From Chrysaora quinquecirrha (Eukaryota; Cnidaria; Scyphozoa; Semaeostomeae; Pelagiidae), in NCBI GenBank assembly GCA_014526335.1, contig JACTAT010000366.1, forward strand, positions 193,048 to 257,047: a stretch of DNA of 64,000 bases. The letters are read 5' to 3'. Position numbers and translations under genes: made by a program. How positions within the stretch are numbered: the stretch's first letter is position 1; the number at the start of each line of letters is the position of its first letter. Positions 46,711-58,700 of the stretch are shown one piece after another. The notes beneath the pieces were generated by a model. It was not told where the DNA came from. It ran no database searches and worked only from the letters and a program-made list of their open reading frames with translations.

Positions 46711-49700
46711 GCATCATCATCATCATTAAAAGTTATTGAACATACCCTCAGGTATGATTGTATCGTTCTCCTCCTGCCCGTCTTGTAGGGAATCGTTATA
46801 GCATTTGTGCAAGGGGTGCAGCAAAAATACAAATTATCGAGGTCTATAACTCTGTCCACCATTTTGATGTGATCCCTATTTCTGAGTCTATGTTAGATCA
46901 GCTCATCAGTGATAAATTAAACGAAGACCTTTTTGACAGCTGGGGCGAAAAGTTCAAGGGGCCCATACCTTCTAAATATACAAACATGCCTTCTTGACGA
47001 CAACAAAAGCAGAAGTTTTCCTAAATCAGCTCGAGGCCAAAAGCAGAGGCGGACTGGCAGGGATGCTAGTTTGCAATCGCAACCCGAGCCCTCTTGCTAC
47101 CGGGCCCTTAATTGATAAATTACAACAAATTAACTTTTCATCATTCATACGAATCATTATTGCTAGAGATTACAATTAATAGAAATCAAGATGAGATTTT
47201 GAACGCAAATATTTTGCATCAGCCTTCTGGGGGCGTATTGTAGGTTTGCGAAACTTATTGCATGTTTAGAAAAAACAACGAAATTTTTTACCCATTTGTA
47301 CCAATATCTCAAATGTTTGAACCAAATTTAACGCCTGAGCCAGCTCTAAATGCGGCAAAAAGGCATTTGCGCTGAAAACTAAAACGCACTTTTTATCAGC
47401 CTTTTCAAAGCAATGAATGTCTAATATTTTTTATATATTTTACTACCCATGTGTAGAGATTCTTTACGAAAAATCAACCCATATGTAGGGAAATTGGCGC
47501 TGAAAAAGTTACCCATTTGGGCGGCACGTCTAGTATAACGAACAATTGAAGTACCACCCGGGGGGATTATGGCTACGAAAAAGCAGTTATGTCCGCGAAA
47601 ATTTCCACCTCGCGATCTTAAAACTACTGCCATTTGAAGCTAAAGTCCACTAGTTCATATTGTTTTAAAATTGTCCTATCTTTCACATTTCAGATGAATG
47701 TTGTTGGATGCGATACACTGAACAACGTGAGTAACTGTTTATTAAATTCAACAAAATGTACCATTGATATTTATTTTGTTTTTGCTCGTCACACGATTCT
47801 CGTGATGCCACTGCCCACTGCAGTTCCTAGCTGATCCCTATATGAAATTCTAGCAGTGCAGTTTTCTTTTCATTTTCACATTTAGTCTTTTCTCTTTTAC
47901 ATTTAGTTCTACATGCATTCAAATTTGGGAAAGGTAGTGAAGTTGATCATTGAAGAGTTCCAAGAAAACCTGCAACATCAGATGATGGCGCTCTCTGATC
48001 AGTACAAGTACGTTATTCAATGTTTTAAATAGTAATAAGGAACAACGTAGAGGCGCAAGAGAATACACACGAAAAAATCAAAGTAAATAATAATAAACTA
48101 ATACCAATATTTCGGACTGGCATACAGTCCTTTATCAAGGCAAATGAAACTGTTTAAAATTCAGACACAAATTCTACAATACACGTTTTTTTATATAAGG
48201 ATCACCTTTATAAGGAACTCGAGGCTGAAAATTCCCAAAAAATTAAGGAACTTTAAGGAACTCCCGAGGCTCGGATGAAAAACTAAGAATAATTTTTGTC
48301 AAGAACAAGACGATTTGTGCAAAAAATAGCAGAATAACAATTTATTTCTCATCGTCCTTCCAATAAAGACTCCATTTATATTTAAAGTTAGAAAATGAAG
48401 CTCATTTATATGAATTTGCTGTTAAAATTAGTAGTCAAAATATCTCACGAGAAGGAACAGTATAGGGAACTTCAGCCTCATTTTGTTGAAAAATTAAGGA
48501 ACTTCAGCCTTAACTCAGAGTTAAGGTTCCTTATAAAAAAAACGTGTATTTCAAAAAACAATTAAAAGGAATGGTGAATTCAACCAAAACAGTTTCATTT
48601 GCCTTGATAAAGGACTGTAATCCAGTCCGAAATATTGGTATTACTTAAATATTATTTACTTTGATTTTTTTGTGTTCTCTCTTACGCCTCTGCGTTGTTC
48701 CTTATTATTATTTATTGATTTTTTTTCGACGCAAGTGTGACTGGTCACACAAGCAACAGCAAATCGCATGGTTTTGTTCGTCTCAACATATTCAATGTTT
48801 TGCTCTCAGCATAAATAGTTTCTTATTTTTCAGGCTATTTTAAGCCTTAAGTTCCTTAGAAAGGAGTTACTTTATAAATGTTGAAAAGAGACGTGTATGT
48901 GAAGCTATTTGTGTAAAATTAGTTGGAATTTAAAAAAATGAATGAACTGAACCGAACTGAGCGCCAAAGAACAATAACATACTTTGATTACACACTACAG
49001 ATACAACCGTCCCTTCAAGTAATTCATAACGAGATTGTGTTGAATGAACGTAATTGGTACGTTATATAAGCAAAAAACCTTACAGACAGTACTGTGGCTC
49101 TAGGGACAAATCTAATGGTACTTATCCAAGAATATTTAATAAGTAGGTTACCACCGGATTACACAGTATTCTGCTACGATGCCTTACTCTCTAATGTAAA
49201 TTTTGTCTCTGAAAAACATTCGTTGGAGAGAGGCGGTCTTAAAAAAACTAGACTTTCTTAAATAAAAACAGTTTTATTTTATTTGCTGAAGATCATTGCT
49301 ACACGCTTTTTTTTTATAAGGAACCACTTTATAAGGAACCTAGATGTAGAAGGCCCGAAAATTTAAAGAACTTATACTACTAAGGAGAAAATCATTAAGG
49401 AACTTTTGAATGTTGAATACTTTTATCACTGCTAATAATCAAGAATTAGAAAGCCGGTTCCATTCATTTGCAGTCGAAAATCACATAAATTGCACGTTAA
49501 GCATGTATCCAATGTTTTTTTGAGTAGTCTCGAGCTTTGCTCACATGCAAATGTCTCTCTTTTATTGTTAAGACCACTGTATGTGCACTTAAAATTAAGG
49601 AACTATTAAGGAACTTTTGGAACTACAATTGCCTCAAAAGAGGCCCAAAAATAAGGAACTTTAAGAATTAGGCCTTGATGTAGGTTCCTTATAAAAAAAA

Positions 49701-52700
49701 GCGTGTATTACACATTAAGAAGTCTTCGCCTGGAGGGGGGCATTTTATCAATTTCTCAAAGGGACCTTCCGCCCAAGCATAAAAAACATGCCTGACCTGA
49801 TACCAATTTTTCCAAGCTTTTTTTTAAATGGTGACAACAATGAAGATTTACGAGTCTATTCCACTGATCTCTAAAAAAAGACTAAAAAGAAAAGAAATAC
49901 TATAAGAGTTTTTTTTAGAGATCAGTGGTCTATTCCTGTCTACTGGGTTATATTTCGGGGGGGTTGTTGGATAGAGGATGCTCATTTTAGAGTTCACCGA
50001 AAAAGGGGATGCTGGTTAGAGAAGGGCGCTGGTTGGAGAAGTAATGCTTATTTACCACTAACAAAATGTGGTATACTTATTCATACTGTATATTATAAAT
50101 AAGTATAATTATGTATAGTATATTTTTTCGTACTTTCAGTGATGTAGGGCAAGGAAATTTACGAGTTTACAACCAAGAACAGGGAACGAGATTCCAGCAT
50201 CCTCTGCAATCAAAGAATACTGCGAAAACTGCCATGCTTATTTCCACTGACTCGGCAGATGATGAAACAGACAACGCTGTCAGAAAGGCGAGTGTGAAGC
50301 TCTTTCGTTCTTCATTATCTTTTATGTTCTCTCATTTGCTTCCCGGCAACAAGTTTCTCATTCCTTGATATGCTGTTTTGATGCTGCTGCTTGTCGTTTG
50401 GTCTCTGGAGGCCTGCTTTTTCTTCACATCCTACCCTTCTTCTTTGAAGCACCTTCCTCCTAGTTCCCCTTACTAATTCATTCTTTTCTCTCCTCGTGTT
50501 CCTCTTCCTCTTCCTTCCATATCGTTCTACTTTTCTCCTTCTCTTCATCACGTATCTCATTGCACTCAAGTTACTAACCCATGTTTTGCAGTAGTGTGTT
50601 TTGGAATTCTGCAATTGCACGGTAATTATTTCTTCCATTGTTTTCCTTTTGTCTCCTTGTCCCTTTTCTACCTTTTCCTACCCTTTATCTTTTTATCCCA
50701 CGTTTTCCTAATAGATTAAATCTTTTTCCTCATCCTCTCCTCTCCCTTTTATTTTTCTCCACTTTCATTGCCATTTTCTACAAACTTCCTATCCTACCTA
50801 CTCTGTTGCCGTTTTTATTTGTGTTCTTGTTCATATGATTTTCTTTCTTTGTTTTTTGTGTCCTTATACATATTCTGTCTTTTCCATCGTGAGTTTCGCT
50901 TTTATTTCGTTTCCCTTTTATCGTTTTGTTCTCTCTATTCTTTTTTCTTCATTTTTTTTCTCTCTCTATTCTTTGCCTCCAACCCAACTTTCTTTTTGTT
51001 TTCTGATCCTTCATTCGTTTTTTCTTTTTCTTGTTTTGCTTTTATCTTCTTTTTATTTTCATTTATTCTTTAAAATTTCATCTTCCATTCGCCTTCCATT
51101 AGATTGTTTCTTCAATTAGTCTTTCTTGCCTTCCCCTCTCATTTTCTATTGACTCACTTTTTCGTATTTCCGTTTTACTGAATTCACCAAGAATCTCGAA
51201 TTATTTTTTCTTTTGTTCCGTCATTTAAGCCTTATCACTTTTTAAAATCTATTTTCCCTTTTCGCTCTTTCGTCGTCCTCTTTTTTCGATTATTTCACTC
51301 CTTCTTTCTTTTATCTTCTCGTTTTTGTCTTCCTTTCTGTCCATATTTTCTTTTCCTTTTCTCACAACCTCTTCACTCCTTTCCTTGCTTTATATTTTTT
51401 CTTAACTGCCAGTTATCTCTGACATTAAAGTTTTATTTAGGTGCTCTTCTTTCGTTCTTCACATATTGATGTACTTATTCTATCTCTTCTCTTATCCTTT
51501 TTCGTTTATTTCTTACTTTTCTTTTAATTTTCTTTCGGCATGTTTGTTCCTCATCTCCTCTTTGTGTAACTTTATTTTATCTTCACTAGCCACAGATATG
51601 ATTCTGCTCAGGCTGATCTTTTCACTAATTACGTCTATTCTGTCATTCCTTTCGTTACTGTTCTACCCGGTTATCTGTTTTCCTTCTTTAATTCTTGTCT
51701 CTCTTCGTCGTTGTTTTCATTGTTTGCGTCACAACGCTGTCACTCAGTCCTGTAGTGGTAACACGGGGAATTGAACCAAAGAAATGACCTTTAATGCCTG
51801 CGAAATGACCTTACCATAGTTGACTCATGGTCGTTAACACAGCCAAGATATGGCCTGAAAATTGCTATCAATCACGTATCGTCCTACACGTATCGCCGTA
51901 CAGTATTTGACTATATTCATTAAATTTCAGGATCCTTCAGAATGCAAAGCTTTGGAGGAGCTATTAACCGTTTTACATGCAATGCCGTAAGTAATTTCGC
52001 ATTCTTATTGTTACCATATATTTTTAGCGCAGTGTACTCACCAGGCAGGAAGCAAGCACTAAAAAGTTTGGGTTATGTCCTGAATAGGTTCACAGGGGTC
52101 TGGGGAAAACATTTTGGCGATCACACCCTTTACTTTGGCAGAAAATGGGGGAAAAGACCTTTCTTTAAATTTCATATCAGGTAAAACGAGTAGAAAACCA
52201 TCACATTTTTCCTACCAAAAAGTCTCTTAATTTCAATGCAAACATGTATATTCCAACAAAACACTGGTTCATCCTATGTTGCATGTTACGTTAGAGGCGG
52301 ACCCATTAGTAAGAGTGGGTGCGTATATAATAAAATTATTTAATAATTTGAGTGCCGCAGGCATTCAGATGTGATCAACCGATGAGTTTCGTCCGAGAAA
52401 AAATCGTTTGGATGCAATTAAGATCTTTAGTTCAAGAATGTAAGTAACTCATAAGAATCCTTCAATACTCAAAATCTGTAAACTTAAGAAACTTCCCCTA
52501 CTGTTTTAATTTTTAGTGTCTTATGAAACATACATTTTTTGTTTCGTTTTTTCTAGAATGGCTGACATTGAGAAGTTTTCCGAGAATGATGAAAAATTGT
52601 TTCAGCATATCACGAATTTCGATATGGTAAGTAAAGCTGCATTGTTTTTTATGCAAGGAATAAGTTGCTTAGGTATTTGTAAATTGAAACATGACTATAT

Positions 52701-55700
52701 TCTCTTTTTGTCCTTGAGCCTGTTACAGTTGGTTTTTAAGTTTCTTAAAGAACTGATACTTCTGTTGTCGTGTTGTGTATTGTTACACTGCTGTTTTTGA
52801 TTTGGGGAACAGGGAGATGACAAAATGCAAACCCTCCAACTTTTACACACTGGAGCAGCTCAAGTCGCATCATATAGCAAATTTGATACTTCTACTACCA
52901 TTCTGATACACTGTCTACAGTGGCCCATTTTAAACTATATAATAACCAAAGAAGTTGCTGCAGTGATGTACAAATCGTTACACGGTCGTTTAACTGTACA
53001 TCTATCTGAACTATTCGCATTAAAATATCATCAAAACATCACAAAACAGAACTTCTGACACTCATATCTCACCGCCTTTGAGAAAAAGTAGCAATGGGCA
53101 GAAAACTACATCTTCTTTTGTTGAGCTAAACTGTGGAATAATCTTACACAAGATCGCGAACAAGCGCTAACCCTTGCCACGTAAATAACTAATAAACCTT
53201 TGTATTTGAAAGTATTTTTAAAAATGTACGAAAATTTAGATCTCTTTAGTATTCGACACGGTCCCCTGATACGCATCTCCATTAGAGCTTATAGTTAAAT
53301 AATTTAAAAATATAGAGATAAAAATACTTGCCAAATCTAGACGTTACTCCTTTCTAATAGTTGATTAAAGTATCAGATCAAAAACGTCCCTTCAAGTAAG
53401 CTACCCCGTTTTTAAGTAACCCTCCTGATATGCTGAGATAAATTACTGCCTATTGCTTTTGGAACGGGGGTTTGTCAATTTAATTAAGCGATTTAGAAGA
53501 TGAAAGTTAGAATACCGCATGAGTACTAAGCGCCCGAGATGCTTGTTTTAAATCCTTACTATTCAGTGGGTGCCTATTCAAGCGAGGCGATTATTTAAGA
53601 ATCAACATTAAAGTACATCAACATGTAATCATTTGTTTAAACGTACTAAATTAATAGTCATAAGCTAACATTCAAACACTCTATATTTATATATATATCT
53701 ATTTATACAATGTATTGCATGTTCTATTTCAGTCCTTTGTGGATAACGGACCTTCCACCGGACTTAAATATCTGCTCTTAGATTATAAATTTACTGGTTG
53801 GATTGCCGTAGTATTCCCACTATTTAGCTCCCACCCTCTTTTGAGCGTCCAGCGGTTTTTGAAATCTAGCTTTTCGGATTCCAATATAGAGTAATAATTT
53901 ATGAAATTATGAAAAATCAACAACCCTGGGGGGAGGGCGATTATTGGGTATTCCAGAGTAGGTGCACCCAAATCGCCGTGATCGTTTTGCTTCTCTCTTC
54001 TACCGGTGGAATACTGTGGAAACTTGTTGCGTCATTGAGAGCACAGGATACAACTACTAACTGGAATATTCTGAGATTCGTTCAGGGAATTTCTGTTAAC
54101 CGTCTCAGATTTCTCCTGTGTTGTATGTTATACTTGCATTTTTGTTTTAGGTCTTAGATTTCAAGAAGAAGCGAGCGTCCATGGTTGAAAGTAACGAGAA
54201 TCTTGCAGGTATGAAGTAATGTAAATTCAAGTTTTCTAAATCATGAGAGTCTTTCAGGAGGGTTAAATGTTCGCCTGTTCCCTTGAGAAAATCTCCTTGT
54301 TACTTGGAGTTTTATAGGATTGTTTTTCGGGTTGATTAGCAAACGGATGGTTTTGCCTAATCCCCGTTTCCCGATGTTCCCCTGTTCCCTTTTAACTTTA
54401 GCCACGTTCCTTGCTCCCTGGATACATTTCTCGTGTTCCCATGTTCTCTGGAACCCCTAAACAACCCTCTATCATCTATAATATTTAATGGTATGCACAC
54501 AGGGTTCAAGGAGCCTTCTAGGCTTTCGTGTTCATTTTCTTAAAACTTGCGTCATTGCCTGTATTTTAGGATATCTAAAAGAGACTCATTGCATGAATTC
54601 TTAGTTTTACTTAGACGGTCTGATAGATCAGTCATACTCTCCTAATGTAAACTTAAGCAGAGCTGGGCGAATTTCAAAACGCAGATTATAAGGCCGTGCT
54701 CGAGAAAAAAGTCGGACGGGATCTTACTGTGCAAAGACGGATTAGTTGGATTTTCTCCTGGTAACAGGACGTTCCTGTGATGCACTCAGAATGCAGCTTA
54801 AAAGGATGAAATGTGACTAGCATCTAGAAAAATTGTGCATTTGATTGTGTCCTGTACGAGTCATAACTATTAGCTACTTTTCCAGACAGAGCTACACTCG
54901 TTACACAGTCTTTTGGAATTCGGCTCTTGAGTTGCATTTCTTGACGACACCAAATACTAACTACTCATTGTTGACATTTCACTCAGTAACTACAAACGAC
55001 ATGCAGTGATTATAACCTATATCTAGGGAAGTGGCATAACGGAGAAGCACAGAGAGCTTAGCGGGGTAAGGGGTCTCGTAGTAGTGGGAATTTTTGCAAC
55101 ATCCCCATTAGAACCTTGAAAATGCACATTACGTGTCTCCTGGTTTGTGACTGTTTGTGGGATGGCCTTTGCCGCGGGCCTCTTTTGGTCGGGGGTCCTT
55201 GGTTCTTGAACTAAGGGAGCCTAAACTGCCTTACGCCTCTGACCTAGGGCATAAACCATGTAGCAGTATCGTTAACCACTGTCAAGGTTCCATGAACAAC
55301 ACTTGTTTGGCTGTTTGTTAGCACTGAATCCTTCAGATTTATGATACACGTTTTTTTTTTATAAGAACACTGAAATTGAAGAAAGCCATGCAATGTTCTT
55401 AATTTTTCCGATTTGAAGGCTCAAAATGTTCTTAACATGTTCTTAATGTTCTTGCTTTTAAAAAGCTGTTGTTTTCAAATTTGGTGATTATTGCTACCAA
55501 AAGGAACGCACATGTAAAAATGTCACATATAGTCATAACGATTGATAGTTAACCTGTTTTCTAGAGTTGAGAACAGAACAGCGCACTTAAGAAAGTAAAT
55601 TTTCATTTGTTTCTAGCTTCACAAAGCCTTGTAATGTTCTTAGCATCTTCTTAACTTTTCAGCCTCTGAAGCCTTATGTTCTTATATACTTTGTTCTTAT

Positions 55701-58700
55701 AAAAAAAAAACGTGTATTTCTGTAGTATTTTAAGTTGACTTATTTGCTAGGCAAACAGCTTCTAAACAACTACAGTACGCGATTTTTCCTCTTTAAGAAC
55801 AAAATTTAGCTTATAAACCAAGAATTGAAGAAGTCCAGAAGAAGCTAGAAGATAATTACGTTACATTAGAAAGGTTACAATCGGAATTCGAATCGAAACT
55901 TTCTAAGCAAGACGAAGTATTTCAGGTAATTGTTTGTTTAGTTTTTGCTTTTCACTATACACACTTTTTTTTTTATAAGAATACCTTATTTGTTGCCGAG
56001 CCTCGATTATTCTTAAGCTTATTCGATTTTGAGCCTGAAAATATTCTTAAATTATTCTTAATCATCAATGTTGTAAATTGGCCTGAAGATCAAAAGAAAT
56101 AAGTCAAATCTTTGTCATTTGTTATTTTATTAATAAAAAAAGTTACTGTATCAAAGAGTCAGACAGGATGTATGCATTTCAAAACAAATGCAGTTGCCTG
56201 ACAATCACACTTATTGTGCAGTGTAAAAAACGCAGAGAAATAAAAATGATCCTCGTCAAGCTTGAGCCTCAGATTATTCTTAAATAATTCTTAAATTTCA
56301 GCAATTTTGAGCCTGAATATTCTTATAGACTGTATTCTTATAAAAAAAAGTGTGTAAGTGAAGTAGCTCGCTGTTCTCTCAACCTAGGCTTACTATAGAA
56401 GTCCCACTACTTCGCTAGATGTTGTTGTTTTTTATAAGTGCTAGGTGTGACTCTATCGGAGTGAGAAATCAAAAGACGGGATCGTAAAGTGGAGACTCGT
56501 GTAATGAGGCTAATCTCAACCCAGTGATACGCTTTGCGATTATTTGAAGGCTTGGAACGGAAATCCAAGACGGCGTCTCATCGGCGTCGCATGCGATTTT
56601 CCGTAGCAACCAGACTCGACCAGACTTATTTAGGTGTTCCATGCACGACACTGTACTTGCTTACTCTGTGTTGTAGTTTCAAGATTTTCATCGATTTCAT
56701 AACTAAATGAACATTTACAGATAAAGCTAAAATCTAAGTTCGATGAAAATACCTTTCAACTGAGAAGAAAATCTTGTTACCAGTATAGTGCAAGTGCAGT
56801 GGTCGAGCGCCAATGAGACGCCGTTTTGGTTTGTTTGCAGAGTCAAGACTGAGGCTGAGTACAAGGTATAACAATGTTGCATGCCACTCGACCTGAGCGC
56901 CTTTAAATACTTTTCTTATTAACTATCAATGTCAAGATAATCCTCTCAATGTTTACGCGAATCTGTGATGGACATTCTGCATAGTGTCTTTGCTAATGTA
57001 GCATGTTTTCTCTCAGGTTTTTGATGTTGCTCAAATCATTACAAATTTTAGAATAGCAATTTCACAAGCAGATGAGCAAACAGAGGTACCATCCCCAATT
57101 CTTTAAATTAATATACCATTTTTAGCATTATACGTAAATGAATATTTGAAAGAAATACTTTCGCCAGAGGTCTCAATTGCTCTATGCAAAATTGAGTGGA
57201 AAGGTATCACTATGACTTATATCGTTCCGTTCCGCTATCTACCCCACTAAACTTTTATATCGTTAATTCCTTCGCGGGTGTATACTGAGTCGGGAGTGCA
57301 ATCAATGCAGTGGATAAATGAGTATTTCTAACAAAAAGCGCACAACAACTGTGCAATGCGAATTCCGGACGACGTTTGTGCGGTCTATAGGTTTAATTGA
57401 ATTAGCTTACAGAGCCATCAACAGTGTATCATTAGGTTAAAATTCTGCTACGCACGCTTCGTAGTATATATATATCGGGTGGGCCAAAACTAACCCCTCA
57501 GTTTAAATAATTGGTATAAAATCTTACCTGCCGCAAAATCTTATCAAACCTTAACCAGGTAAACTTCAACCTAATAAACATCTCTTGTAGAAAAATCAAA
57601 ACCCTAACTGCTTTTTTCTTATGCCACTTTCACACTGACACTTAAAGACCAGCTTTATTTGAACCAGCTTAGATTTCCACCAATCAGATCGATTCGATTT
57701 GTCGAACTGACCAATCAGAACGCAGCATTTGTTAAACTTGTTTTGTCTAAGCCGGTTTAACTTGCAGTGTGAAAGCAGTATTAGAGTAATTCAAACTCAA
57801 AATTTGTAGTCACAAATGTCACGCGTGTGCAACAAAACCAGAGTTAGGAGTATCCTGCAAACGCTCAACTCAAAGAAAATGAACCTGACTTCATTAAGAT
57901 TGTAAAAAGACCAGTGGCCAGAAAGTAACCCTGATTTTAATCTGTTGGACAATTCGGTATGGTAATTATAAATTTCTGAAAAGACTGGTCCATGTGTCTG
58001 AAAGCAACATCTGACATATTTTGTCTGCGCAATGCGACTGAGCATGGAGTCCTTCATGAAGCCAAAATTGGAAAGAACATACTCTGTAGTTAAAAACATT
58101 CCTTATCTCTTCTTTGTACCTTGCTTGTTTGCTGGTTTCGTTGCATCTGCATTAGTGACTACAAATTTCCGAGTTTGAGATTACTCAGCAAAGCAGATAG
58201 GGCTTTCACATTTTTCAACGAGAGGTTTTGGCTGCTAGGCTGAAGATTTTAAGGTTTAAGTTTGATAAGATTCTACTATAGGAAAAATTTTTTGTAAATT
58301 ATTCAGTTTGGGGGAGAGGTTACTTTTTTGGCCCACCCGACATTTCTGGAGCTTCTTCCTCGCGACATTAGCAGTCTTGTTCTATTGTCTTGTCTGGTGT
58401 ATGACCTCTTGATGTATGACCTGGCATTTGTCGCTCGACTTCGTTTTCATAAAGTCAAAAGTTATCGTTGTGCATTATAATGAATACGATTTTGTTATTT
58501 TTACAGGGGATTGCTGAAAGGTTTCTTGAAAGTAAGTTGATTTTTTTTTATTGCTAAAAATTATGATAACGATCGGAACTAACCATTTGATGGACACAAA
58601 TTTACAAATTACTAGCTACATGCTTGCCAAACACGCTATAACTCATACCGGGGAGGGGGGTAACTTCAATAGATCAGTGACGGGGGTGTGCCATTTTCGT

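Noticed and set aside
46484..46862. Poly-His, poly-Met and poly-Asp proteins
   Set aside because: Generated by the CAT microsatellite; no conserved flanking domain.
50638..51119. Phe/Ser-rich membrane-like proteins
   Set aside because: They follow from the pyrimidine-rich intron; no start context, no conservation signal.
51722..51775. Minus-strand tRNA (GGTTCAATTCCCCGTG)
   Set aside because: Only a B-box-like block; no A box or acceptor stem at the right distance.
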